64,000 nt of DNA from an uncultured Pelagibacteraceae bacterium (lineage in GTDB: Bacteria > Pseudomonadota > Alphaproteobacteria > Pelagibacterales > Pelagibacteraceae): NCBI GenBank assembly GCA_902576785.1, contig CACGWC010000003.1, forward strand, positions 1 through 64,000, written 5' to 3'. Both the position numbers and the translations under genes were made by a program. The notes under the pieces are model-generated. The model was not told the origin of the DNA and searched no databases. It was given only the letters and a program-made list of their open reading frames with translations. Of this stretch, positions 39,611 through 48,670 are shown one piece after another. Position 1 is the first letter of the stretch; each line of letters starts with the position of its first letter.

Positions 39611-41374
39611 ATGTCAAAAAATTTATACATTGATGCATCGCATCCTAATGAAACGAGAGTTGTTCTTAAAAACAATAATCATATCGAAGATTATGAATAT
39701 GAAAGTATAAATAATACTTTAATTAAGAATAATATTTATTTAGGAAAAGTTAGTAGAATAGAACCTTCTTTGCAGGCAGCTTTCGTAGATTTTGGAAGAG
39801 AAAGACACGGATTTCTGTCTTTTAACGATATTCAATCGGATTATTATCAATTACCATTAAGTGATCTAGAAAAAATTAAAAAAGAAGAAGAGAAAGTTCG
39901 AGAAGAATTATCAAAGGAGAGTGAAAATATAGAGGACAAAATTCTTGAGGGTAAAGATGAGATCAAAATGGATGATCCTGTGGAAAAAAAAGAAGATGAT
40001 GAAAAAGAAAAGATAAACCAAAAGAAATTTCCATCTAAAAGATATAAAATACAAGAAGTTATAAAACCCAATCAAGTAATCTTAGTTCAAGTATTAAAAG
40101 ATGAAAGAGGATTAAAAGGAGCAGCGCTCAGTACTTTTATATCTATTGCAGGAAAATATATTGTTTTAATGCCTAACACAGCAAAAGGTGGTGGGATTTC
40201 TAGAAAAATATTTAATCCTGGAGAAAGAAAAAAAATTAGAAATATTTTAAATGAAATTACCATACCAAAAGAGATGGGAATTATAGTAAGGACCGCAGGA
40301 TCAAATAAAACAAAGAATGAGATAGATAATGATTTAAAAAATTTGATAAAAGTTTGGGATCAAATAAAAGACAATGCTTTAAACTCTATAGCCCCATCTC
40401 TTATACACCAAGAAAGTGATATAATAAAAAGATGTATAAGAGATATGTATGATGATGATACACAAAATATTTATGTGGAGGGTAATGAGGGTTATCAAAA
40501 AACAAAAAATTATCTAAAGTTAATGATGCCTAATCAGCTAAAAAAAGTAAAAAAGTATAGAGATAAAGTCCCTTTATTTTATAAAGAAAATATTGAAAAG
40601 AAGTTGTTTGAAATTTTCGAGACAGAAGTAAAGTTAACTTCAGGTGGATATTTAGTAATCAATCCAACAGAGGCATTAGTATCAATTGATGTAAATTCTG
40701 GAAAATCTATTAAACAAAAAAATGTTGAAAGCACTGCGTTTGATACAAATATAGAGGCCGCTGAAGAGATTGCTAGACAAATAAAAATAAGAGATTTATC
40801 AGGATTAATTATTATTGATTTCATTGATATGATAAATTTTAATAATAGAAGACAAGTTGAAAGAAAACTAAAAGAGAAATGTAGAAATGATAGAGCAAGA
40901 ATTCAGATTGGCAGAATAAGTAATTTTGGATTACTTGAAATGTCTAGACAAAGATTAAGAGAAAGTAATGTGAAATGGCACATGAAATTAACAGATGAAA
41001 CTTTTGTGTTAAAAATACTAAAATTAATAGAAATTAAATCACTGGAACATAATGCTAAATTAGTTGAGCTAACTATTAACAACAAAATTCAGAAACATAT
41101 AACTGATCACTACGAAGAGGTAGTAAAATATTTTGAAAAGAAACATAAAGCAAAGATCGATTTAAATACAAATAATGAGTTAAATTTAGAAGATTATATA
41201 ATTGAATTTAAATCGAAGACAAAAAAAGTATTAGATAAAATAGAAAAAGTTGAGAAACTTGAGGCCATAAAAATTGAAAATAAAAAAGATGATGAGGTAG
41301 ACAAAAATAAAGGAAGAAAAATATTTAAAAAAAGAAAATTTAGAAAAAAATTTTTTAAGAAAAAAACTAAATAA
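39611..41374 (+). CDS. rne: Ribonuclease E/G family endoribonuclease
   Basis: NIYLGKVSRIEPSLQAAFVDFG, TSGGYLVINPTEALVSIDVNSGK, ISNFGLLEMSRQRLRES; charged insertion in the S1 region. Confidence 0.92.
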   Translation: MSKNLYIDASHPNETRVVLKNNNHIEDYEYESINNTLIKNNIYLGKVSRIEPSLQAAFVDFGRERHGFLSFNDIQSDYYQLPLSDLEKIKKEEEKVREELSKESENIEDKILEGKDEIKMDDPVEKKEDDEKEKINQKKFPSKRYKIQEVIKPNQVILVQVLKDERGLKGAALSTFISIAGKYIVLMPNTAKGGGISRKIFNPGERKKIRNILNEITIPKEMGIIVRTAGSNKTKNEIDNDLKNLIKVWDQIKDNALNSIAPSLIHQESDIIKRCIRDMYDDDTQNIYVEGNEGYQKTKNYLKLMMPNQLKKVKKYRDKVPLFYKENIEKKLFEIFETEVKLTSGGYLVINPTEALVSIDVNSGKSIKQKNVESTAFDTNIEAAEEIARQIKIRDLSGLIIIDFIDMINFNNRRQVERKLKEKCRNDRARIQIGRISNFGLLEMSRQRLRESNVKWHMKLTDETFVLKILKLIEIKSLEHNAKLVELTINNKIQKHITDHYEEVVKYFEKKHKAKIDLNTNNELNLEDYIIEFKSKTKKVLDKIEKVEKLEAIKIENKKDDEVDKNKGRKIFKKRKFRKKFFKKKTK

Positions 41375-42140
41375 TTCCTTTATTTGTAGTTGATGCTGAA
41401 CCAAATAATTTTGGATTAATTCTTCCTGATAAGAAAGACTTTCTTCCAGAGATAACTGCTAATTTCATTGCTTCTGCCATTTGGATGGGGTTATTTGCTT
41501 TTGCAATAGCTGTATTTATTAAAACTCCATCGCATCCTAACTCCATTGCTATACTAGCATCAGAAGCTTGACCAATACCAGCATCAATAATTAAAGGTAA
41601 TTTTGTTTGTTTTCTAATAATTTTAATATTAACTTTGTTTTGTATTCCAAGACCAGATCCAATCGGTGCTGCAAGCGGCATAATAGCAACGGCTCCAGCA
41701 TTTTCCAATCTTTTGGCCATTAATGGATCATCATTACAATAAACCATTACTTTAAAACCCTCTTTTGTTAATAGTTCGGTAGATCTTAAAGTTTCAATCA
41801 TTTCAGGAAAAAGATTTCTTTTGTCACCCAATACTTCTAATTTTACTAATTTCCATCCACCTATTTCTCGTGCTAATCTTAAAGTTCTAATTGCATCTTC
41901 TGCAGTGAAACATCCGGCTGTATTTGGTAAGTATGTTATTTTTTTTGGATCAATATAGTCCATCAATCTAGCTTTATTCTTATTAGATATGTTTACCCTT
42001 CTAACTGCAACTGTAACTATGTCTGCACCAGAAGTCTTAATGGCTTTAGCGCATTCACTGAAACTTTTATATTTTCCAGTACCAACTATTAAGCGTGATT
42101 TAAAAATCTTATTTGCTATCTTAAATTTTTTGTCAATCAT
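41367..42140 (-). CDS. thiG: Thiazole synthase
   Basis: RLIVGTGKYKSF, NTAGCFTAEDAIRTLRLARE, VKLEVLGD, INTAIAKANNPIQMAEAMK. Confidence 0.95.
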   Translation of the reverse strand: MIDKKFKIANKIFKSRLIVGTGKYKSFSECAKAIKTSGADIVTVAVRRVNISNKNKARLMDYIDPKKITYLPNTAGCFTAEDAIRTLRLAREIGGWKLVKLEVLGDKRNLFPEMIETLRSTELLTKEGFKVMVYCNDDPLMAKRLENAGAVAIMPLAAPIGSGLGIQNKVNIKIIRKQTKLPLIIDAGIGQASDASIAMELGCDGVLINTAIAKANNPIQMAEAMKLAVISGRKSFLSGRINPKLFGSASTTNKGII

Positions 42141-42358
42141 TATCCACCACCGATAAAATGAACAATTTCTATTTTATCTCCTTTTTTTAGTTTAATGTTA
42201 GAAATTCTTTTTTTGTCTATAATTTTTTTGTTTAGTTCTATAGCTATTTTATTTAGTGGCATTTTTAATTTTGTAATCAAGCTCTTCAGTGAAAATTTAG
42301 GAATTATTTGCATTTGCTTGCCATTTACAGTTATTTTTATTTTATTTTTAATGTTCAT
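42140..42358 (-). CDS. thiS: Sulfur carrier protein ThiS
   Basis: Small ubiquitin-like protein ending HFIGGG, adjacent to thiG. Confidence 0.92.
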   Translation of the reverse strand: MNIKNKIKITVNGKQMQIIPKFSLKSLITKLKMPLNKIAIELNKKIIDKKRISNIKLKKGDKIEIVHFIGGG

Positions 42359-42374
42359 AGATTATAAGGATTTC

Positions 42375-42818
42375 GTGAGTAAAATATTAATCATTAATGG
42401 TCCTAATCTTAATCTAATTGGTGAGAGAGAACAATCACAATATGGTAGCAAAGATTATAAATACCTAGAGAATATTTGTAAGAAAAAATCAAAAGAATTA
42501 AATTTAACTCTTGAAATGAAACAATCGAATGTTGAAGGAGAAATTGTTGATATTATTCAAACTGCCAGAAACGAATTCGATGGAATTATAATTAATGCAG
42601 GTGGATATAGCCATACATCAATTGCAATAAGAGATGCTCTAGATATATTTCAAGGCAAAATAATTGAACTTCATATATCAAATATATATAAAAGAGAGGA
42701 ATTTCGTCATAAATCTATAATAAGTGGTGTTGTTACAGGAATAATTTGTGGATTAGGTGTAAATGGATATATTTTGGCCATAAATTCTATGCATGAAATG
42801 TTGAATGAAAATAAATAA
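42375..42818 (+). CDS. aroQ: Type II 3-dehydroquinate dehydratase
   Basis: KILIINGPNLNLIGEREQSQYG, INAGGYSHTSIAIRDAL, HISNIYKREEFRHKS; GTG start at 42375 preferred over the longer ORF from 42195. Confidence 0.93.
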   Translation: MSKILIINGPNLNLIGEREQSQYGSKDYKYLENICKKKSKELNLTLEMKQSNVEGEIVDIIQTARNEFDGIIINAGGYSHTSIAIRDALDIFQGKIIELHISNIYKREEFRHKSIISGVVTGIICGLGVNGYILAINSMHEMLNENK

Positions 42819-43227
42819 AAATATAATTAAAGAGCTTACAGAATATTTAAATGAGTTTAATCTTACTGAAATAGAATACACAGAAAAAGATATAAAAGTA
42901 AAAGTATCAAAATCATCTGAAGCAAATTTAACAACTGTTAAAGAGATAAAATCACAAGTAAAAACAGAAAATACAAAAATAGATAATATCAGCGGGACTG
43001 AAGTTCCATCACCTATAATAGGAACAGCTTATTTAGCACCAGAACCAGGTGGTAAAAAGTTTGTTGAGGTAGGAAAAAAAATTAACAAAGGTGATACAAT
43101 CATGATTGTTGAAGCCATGAAAACAATGAATCATGTGCCCTCTCCAATAGCTGGTACAATAAAAAAAATTTGTGTTGAAGATGGTCAGCCTGTTGAATAT
43201 GGACATACCATTGCAATTATTGAGTAA
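42805..43227 (+). CDS. accB: Biotin carboxyl carrier protein of acetyl-CoA carboxylase
   Basis: Biotinylation site VEAMKTMNHV; C-term biotinyl domain. Confidence 0.95.
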   Translation: MKINKNIIKELTEYLNEFNLTEIEYTEKDIKVKVSKSSEANLTTVKEIKSQVKTENTKIDNISGTEVPSPIIGTAYLAPEPGGKKFVEVGKKINKGDTIMIVEAMKTMNHVPSPIAGTIKKICVEDGQPVEYGHTIAIIE

Positions 43228-43229
43228 TA

Positions 43230-44567
43230 ATGTTCAAAAAAATTCTTGTTGCAAATAGAGGTGAGATAGCCGTAAGAGTTATTAGAGCCTGTAAGGAATG
43301 GGGTATTCAAACAGTCGCTATTCATTCTGACGTTGATAGAAATAGTATGCACGTTCGATTAGCTGATGAAAGTATATGTGTTGGACCTCATCAAGCTGCA
43401 AATAGCTACTTAAATATTCCAGCTATTATGTCAGCTATTGAATTGACAAATTCTGAAGCTGTTCATCCAGGATACGGTTTTTTATCTGAAAATTATGAAT
43501 TCGCAAAAATCCTTGAACAAAACAAAATTAAATTTATTGGCCCGTCTTCCTCATTGATTAAAATGATGGGTGATAAAATTGAAGCAAAAAAAATTGCAAA
43601 AAAATATGGTCTTCCAGTAATTGAGGGATCTGATGGAGGCGTATCTGATTTTGATGAAGCAAAAAAAATATGTAAAGAAATTGGGTATCCGGTACTGATA
43701 AAAGCAGCTGGTGGTGGCGGTGGAAAAGGTATGAAAGTTGTTACAAAAGAAGACGAGTTTGAAAACTTATTTTTGACTGCAAAAACTGAGGCAAAAAAAT
43801 TTTTTGGGAATGATGAGGTATATATTGAAAAATTTTTTCAAAATCCAAGACATATCGAAGTTCAAGTATTGTCTGGTAAGAATAGAACTGTACATCTTCA
43901 TGAAAGAGATTGCTCTATTCAAAGAAGACATCAAAAATTAATTGAGGAGACACCTAGTCCTTTACTAAATGATCAAATAAGAAAGGATCTTTTTGATAAA
44001 ACTGTAAAAATGGTAAGCCAAATTGGATATGAAGGTGCAGGGACAGTAGAATTTATTTTTGAGGATGGAAAATTTTATTTTTTAGAAATGAATACTAGAA
44101 TACAAGTTGAACATCCTGTAACAGAAGTAGTAACTGGAATAGATTTAATAAAAGAGCAGATCTGGATCGCATATGATGGCAATACTGCCTTAAAACAGGA
44201 AGATATTAAGCCAAGGGGACATGCAATTGAGTGTAGAATAAATGCTGAAGATGTGAGTAAAAATTTCCAACCCTCACCAGGAGAAATTACCATGTGTCAT
44301 CAACCTTCAGGTTTTAGAACAAGAGTAGATGGAGCTATATTTCAAGGCTACAGAGTAACTCCATATTATGACAGTATGATTTGCAAAGTAATATGTCATG
44401 GAAGGAATAGAACTGAAGCAATTCAAAGAATGCGAAGATCCCTAGATGAATTTGTTATAGAGGGTATTAAAACAACAATAGACTTACATAAAATACTTTT
44501 AAATCACAAAAAATTTTTAGATTCAGATTTTAACGTGAGTTGGCTTGATAAAGAAAAATTACTCTAA
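43230..44567 (+). CDS. accC: Biotin carboxylase
   Basis: KILVANRGEIAVRVIRACKEWGIQTVAIHS, GGGGKGMKVV, RDCSIQRRHQKLIEE. Confidence 0.97.
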   Translation: MFKKILVANRGEIAVRVIRACKEWGIQTVAIHSDVDRNSMHVRLADESICVGPHQAANSYLNIPAIMSAIELTNSEAVHPGYGFLSENYEFAKILEQNKIKFIGPSSSLIKMMGDKIEAKKIAKKYGLPVIEGSDGGVSDFDEAKKICKEIGYPVLIKAAGGGGGKGMKVVTKEDEFENLFLTAKTEAKKFFGNDEVYIEKFFQNPRHIEVQVLSGKNRTVHLHERDCSIQRRHQKLIEETPSPLLNDQIRKDLFDKTVKMVSQIGYEGAGTVEFIFEDGKFYFLEMNTRIQVEHPVTEVVTGIDLIKEQIWIAYDGNTALKQEDIKPRGHAIECRINAEDVSKNFQPSPGEITMCHQPSGFRTRVDGAIFQGYRVTPYYDSMICKVICHGRNRTEAIQRMRRSLDEFVIEGIKTTIDLHKILLNHKKFLDSDFNVSWLDKEKLL

Positions 44568-44971
44568 GAATAACATTTCTTTAACCAAATATCATACACA
44601 GGATGATCAAAAGGTCTAATTGATGGAGATGATGCAAATGTCCAGTCATTAAAAATGAACACCTTGTTCTCATCTTTGTTTACTACATCTCTTACTTGCA
44701 TGTATGCTGTAACTTCAGGATCATCATCAAATTTTGAATTATTACATTTAAGAATATTTATAGATAGATTTTTAAATTTATATTCTTTCCCAACCTTAAT
44801 CTCTATGATATCACTCTGAGAGTTTACTTTGTCTAATATTGTTAAAACAGCATAATTTTCTGTTCGTGATTGATTTTCACTCAAAGAATTATTCATTAAC
44901 AAATAATAAGTAAAAAAAACAAGTATATAAACTTTAGCTTTTCCAAGAAGTGTATTTTTTGTTTGAAGCAT
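44564..44971 (-). CDS. DUF2155 family secreted protein
   Basis: AVLTILDKVNSQSDIIEIKVGKEYKF...FNDWTFASSPSIRPFDHPVYDIWLKKC; signal-like N-term; next to NDUFA12. Confidence 0.75.
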   Translation of the reverse strand: MLQTKNTLLGKAKVYILVFFTYYLLMNNSLSENQSRTENYAVLTILDKVNSQSDIIEIKVGKEYKFKNLSINILKCNNSKFDDDPEVTAYMQVRDVVNKDENKVFIFNDWTFASSPSIRPFDHPVYDIWLKKCYS

Positions 44972-45290
44972 TTTTACTTTTGTTTTTTTTTGGATGATAA
45001 GAATTTTCTGTTCCTGTTTGATTTGGTATATGCTCTTTTTGCCAACTATATTTGTCTAATTTGTGACTGTTTTCAATTTTATTTCCCGTATGATGCATCC
45101 AAGAATACCATTCACTTGGTATTTTTGATGCTTCAACTTCCCCGTTGTAAATAACCCATCTTTTTCCTGACTTGCTCTCATAATATTTGTTACCTGATTT
45201 ATCTTCGCCGACTAATTTTCCAAATAAAAATGTATTTAGCCTTGTCCCAAGTGTTTGCTTGTTCCACCAAGTAAAAATTTCTTTAATCAT
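44934..45290 (-). CDS. NDUFA12-family complex I accessory subunit
   Basis: GTRLNTFLFGKLVGEDKSGNKYYESKSGKRWVIYNGEVEASKIPSEWYSWMHH. Confidence 0.9.
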   Translation of the reverse strand: MIKEIFTWWNKQTLGTRLNTFLFGKLVGEDKSGNKYYESKSGKRWVIYNGEVEASKIPSEWYSWMHHTGNKIENSHKLDKYSWQKEHIPNQTGTENSYHPKKNKSKNASNKKYTSWKS

Positions 45291-45314
45291 TTTATTTAAA
45301 ATATTTTCAATTTA

Positions 45315-45334
45315 TAATTGTAAATTTACAATTA
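45315..45334. promoter_or_regulatory. 20-bp perfect palindrome TAATTGTAAATTTACAATTA, candidate operator
   Basis: Read directly in the divergent intergenic region 45291-45398. Confidence 0.45.
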
Positions 45335-45398
45335 GACTATAATTAAAAAATGTATATATATAAATCTTATCAAGATTCAATTTACAAATAGGATTACA

Positions 45399-46220
45399 AT
45401 GGCAAAATACTTAGTAGAAACGTATTACACATGTAGCTTTAAAGTATCTCATTATTTAGATGATATAAATGAGGAAAATCTTAAAAATTTAGAGAAAAAT
45501 GAGGACGGAAAATTTGAAATTATCGACGTTAAATTAGATAATAGAAAAACAAAAAACCTTCAAGATACAAAGAGTAGTAAAGTAGAAATCGTTTCACAAC
45601 AAACTAGCAATCAAAATATTAAAAGTAGTAATAAATCCAAACCAATCGATGAGAATTTTAAAAAAAACATAACTGATAATATAGGTAAAAGATTTAGTAT
45701 GCCTGATAGAAGAAAAGGTTATATCCAAAAAGCCTCAATAGGTGATCACAAAGTATATTTGCATACTGGTGAATATGAAGATGGTAAAATAGGAGAAATT
45801 TTTATTGATACTAGTAAAGAAGGTGAGTTAGTGAAGGCTCTTATGAATAATTTTGCAATAGCAATATCATTGGGCCTTCAATATGGAGTTCCACTAGATG
45901 AATTTGTAAATGCATATTTAGATACAAAATTTGAACCTTCTGGTAAAGTATACGGGAATGATCGAATAATGAGTGCAAGTTCAATATTAGATTATATTTT
46001 TAGAGAGCTAGCGATTTCCTATTTAAATAGAGAAGATTTAGCTCACACCCCATCAATAACTGGCAATTCTGATATAAATGAAAGTCAAGATAGTGAAGAT
46101 CAGAATCAACTAATTAAACTTGTAAAAGATATTACAAGCAAAGGCTTCGTTAGAAACGATTATAAAAAGAAACTGGTGGATTTATCAGATATAAGAATAA
46201 ACCTTAAAGGAAAAAAATAA
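45399..46220 (+). CDS. Stand-alone protein homologous to the C-terminus (TSCPD-type) of B12-dependent ribonucleotide reductase NrdJ
   Basis: [111 protein letters not shown] resembles NrdJ C-termini; no catalytic barrel. Confidence 0.75.
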   Translation: MAKYLVETYYTCSFKVSHYLDDINEENLKNLEKNEDGKFEIIDVKLDNRKTKNLQDTKSSKVEIVSQQTSNQNIKSSNKSKPIDENFKKNITDNIGKRFSMPDRRKGYIQKASIGDHKVYLHTGEYEDGKIGEIFIDTSKEGELVKALMNNFAIAISLGLQYGVPLDEFVNAYLDTKFEPSGKVYGNDRIMSASSILDYIFRELAISYLNREDLAHTPSITGNSDINESQDSEDQNQLIKLVKDITSKGFVRNDYKKKLVDLSDIRINLKGKK

Positions 46221-48002
46221 TTATTTTTTTCTTTTTGAAATATAAAGTTCTTTCAATTGATTTTCGTCTACTTCAGATGGTGCATTCATCATTAAATCTT
46301 GGGCATTTTGATTCATTGGAAACATAGTTACTTCTCTAATATTTTTTTCTTCAGCTAACAACATGACGATTCTATCTATTCCAGGAGCAATTCCCCCATG
46401 GGGAGGTGCTCCGTAGCTTAAAGCATTAATCATACCACTAAATTTTTCATCCACTGCTTCCTTAGAGTAGCCAGCGATTTCAAATAATTTATACATTAAA
46501 TCAGGTTTATGGTTCCTGATAGCTCCTGAAGACAATTCAATTCCGTTACAAACAATATCATATTGAAAAGCTTTTAGTTTAAGGGGTTCTGAAAGATCCA
46601 AATTATCAGTGTCACCTTGCGGCATAGAAAATGGATTGTGACTAAATTCAATCTTTTTTGTATTTTCATTTATTTCAAACATTGGATAGTCAACTACCCA
46701 ACAAAATGAAAAAATATTTTCGTCAATTAAGTTTAATTCATTTGCTATTTTATTTCTCGCATTACTTAATAATTTCTCAACTTCAGATTTATTTCCACAA
46801 GACATAAATATTGTATCACCTATTTCAGCATTCATTTTTGTCATTATCTCTTTTAGAGACTGCTCAGAGAAAAATTTTCCTACAGGTCCTTTTGCGCTCA
46901 ATTTGTCAGAATTTTCTATAGAAAAATACGCAAGACCCGAAGATCCTTCATCTTTTGCCCATTTATCAATTCCATCAAAAAAACTTCTTGGTTTTTCAGA
47001 TGTATTTTTTGTAACTATTCCTCTAACTATCGATCCTTTGCTTACTAATTTTTTAAATATTTCAAAGTTAACATCATCTCTTTTAAAAATTTCAGTAATA
47101 TCTGATATTTCCAAAGGATTTCTCAAATCTGGTTTGTCAGAACCGTATTTAAGCATAGCCTTATCAAAAGGAATTCTGGGGAATTTTTCATGGAGTAACT
47201 TTTTAGAGGAAAATTTTTTGAATAAATTTACAAATAACTCCTCAACTATTTTGAATACATCCTCTTGTTCTACAAAAGACATCTCCAAGTCAAGTTGATA
47301 AAACTCACCTGGACTTCTGTCCGCTCTAGCGTCCTCGTCTCTAAAACACGGTGCAATTTGAAAATATTTATCAAAACCAGATACCATGATTAATTGTTTA
47401 AATTGTTGTGGCGCTTGAGGTAAAGCGTAAAATTTACCAGGATTTAATCTACTTGGTACTAAAAAGTCTCTAGCACCTTCTGGGCTAGATGAAGTTAATA
47501 TAGGTGTTTGATATTCTAAAAAACCATATTTTTGCATTTCAGATCTAATAAATGAAATAATTTTAGATCTTAAAATAATATTGTTATGAATTTTACTCCT
47601 CCTTAAATCTAAAAACCTGTACTTTAATCTAATTTCTTCGGAGTATTCTTGATCTGAAAAAACAGGTAGTGGTAATTCTTTAGTTCTTGCAAGTATTTTA
47701 AATTTTTCAATTCTTACCTCAATTTCTCCAGTATTTAAATTTTTGTTAATTGTATCTTTTTCTCTAACTAAAACTTTACCTTCAACTTGGAGTACAGTTT
47801 CTAATGGAAGTTTTTCTATTTCTTTGAAAATTTTTTTTCCCTCATCAATTACACACTGAGTTAGTCCATAGTGATCTCTTAAATCTAAAAATAATAGATT
47901 TCCATGATCTCTTTTTTTATTTATCCAGCCTGATAACTTTATTGTTTGATCTTTGTTATTTAAAGTTAGTTCTCCACAAGTGTGTGTTCTATATTTACTC
48001 AA
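46221..48002 (-). CDS. aspS: Aspartyl-tRNA synthetase (bacterial type)
   Basis: RTHTCGELTLNNKDQTIKLSGWINKKRDHGNLLFLDLRDHYG, FRDEDARADRSPGEFYQLD, PHGGIAPGIDRIVML. Confidence 0.96.
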   Translation of the reverse strand: MSKYRTHTCGELTLNNKDQTIKLSGWINKKRDHGNLLFLDLRDHYGLTQCVIDEGKKIFKEIEKLPLETVLQVEGKVLVREKDTINKNLNTGEIEVRIEKFKILARTKELPLPVFSDQEYSEEIRLKYRFLDLRRSKIHNNIILRSKIISFIRSEMQKYGFLEYQTPILTSSSPEGARDFLVPSRLNPGKFYALPQAPQQFKQLIMVSGFDKYFQIAPCFRDEDARADRSPGEFYQLDLEMSFVEQEDVFKIVEELFVNLFKKFSSKKLLHEKFPRIPFDKAMLKYGSDKPDLRNPLEISDITEIFKRDDVNFEIFKKLVSKGSIVRGIVTKNTSEKPRSFFDGIDKWAKDEGSSGLAYFSIENSDKLSAKGPVGKFFSEQSLKEIMTKMNAEIGDTIFMSCGNKSEVEKLLSNARNKIANELNLIDENIFSFCWVVDYPMFEINENTKKIEFSHNPFSMPQGDTDNLDLSEPLKLKAFQYDIVCNGIELSSGAIRNHKPDLMYKLFEIAGYSKEAVDEKFSGMINALSYGAPPHGGIAPGIDRIVMLLAEEKNIREVTMFPMNQNAQDLMMNAPSEVDENQLKELYISKRKK

Positions 48003-48670
48003 TTTATTATCTCTTTTATTATTTTAAAGTTAATAGATTTTTTTTTCTTCAAACTCAATTCATCAATCTTATATATAAATTCATGCATTTTGCTATATGA
48101 TCTGGCAATTCTTTTTATGATATAATCTATAATTTTGTTATCTAACTTAATTTGCCTATCAGAGAAACTTTTTAAAATGATTGCATAAATCAACTCATCG
48201 TCTGGCTGCTCTATTTTTGCTATTATGCAATTCTTTAATCTTGATAATAAATCTGGAAGAGTAAATTTCATTGTATACATTGGTTTTTTTGAAGAGATCA
48301 ATAAATATTTATTGTCTTGTTCAACTAAGTTAAATAAGGAATAAAGAAGTTTTTCGTCAAAACTTTCATCTAGGTCTTCAATTATTATATTGTTTGCAAG
48401 TTTAATTTTTTTTAAAATCTTATCGTCGATATACTTACTATTTAGATATAATGCATTACTTTTTTTTTTAAATATATTTGATAGATGTGTTTTACCAGAA
48501 AATTTATCTCCAGTTAAATTGACAATTTTTTTTTCCCATTTAGGCCAAGCTTCTATGATATTTTTTGCAAAATAATTGCTTTTAGACACATAGTAATCAT
48601 TTTCATCAAAACTTTCGGTAATTCCTAAATCTAAGAGTTTTTGATCTAATTCCCTCATTCTATATACCAA
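47999..48670 (-). CDS. DnaA-related Hda/HdaA-like protein
   Basis: P-loop-like VNLTGDKFSGKTHLSNIF, LLISSKKPM, DLLSRLKNC; DnaA AAA+ pattern. Confidence 0.75.
   Translation of the reverse strand: MVYRMRELDQKLLDLGITESFDENDYYVSKSNYFAKNIIEAWPKWEKKIVNLTGDKFSGKTHLSNIFKKKSNALYLNSKYIDDKILKKIKLANNIIIEDLDESFDEKLLYSLFNLVEQDNKYLLISSKKPMYTMKFTLPDLLSRLKNCIIAKIEQPDDELIYAIILKSFSDRQIKLDNKIIDYIIKRIARSYSKMHEFIYKIDELSLKKKKSINFKIIKEIIN

Noticed and set aside
42195-42374. N-terminal hydrophobic extension of the AroQ ORF
   Set aside because: AroQ family proteins start at the KILIINGPNLN strand; the extension is antisense to thiS and best explained by GTG start at 42375.
46903-47298. 131-aa plus-strand ORF antisense to aspS
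   Set aside because: Fully inside a confident AspS CDS with no recognisable motif.
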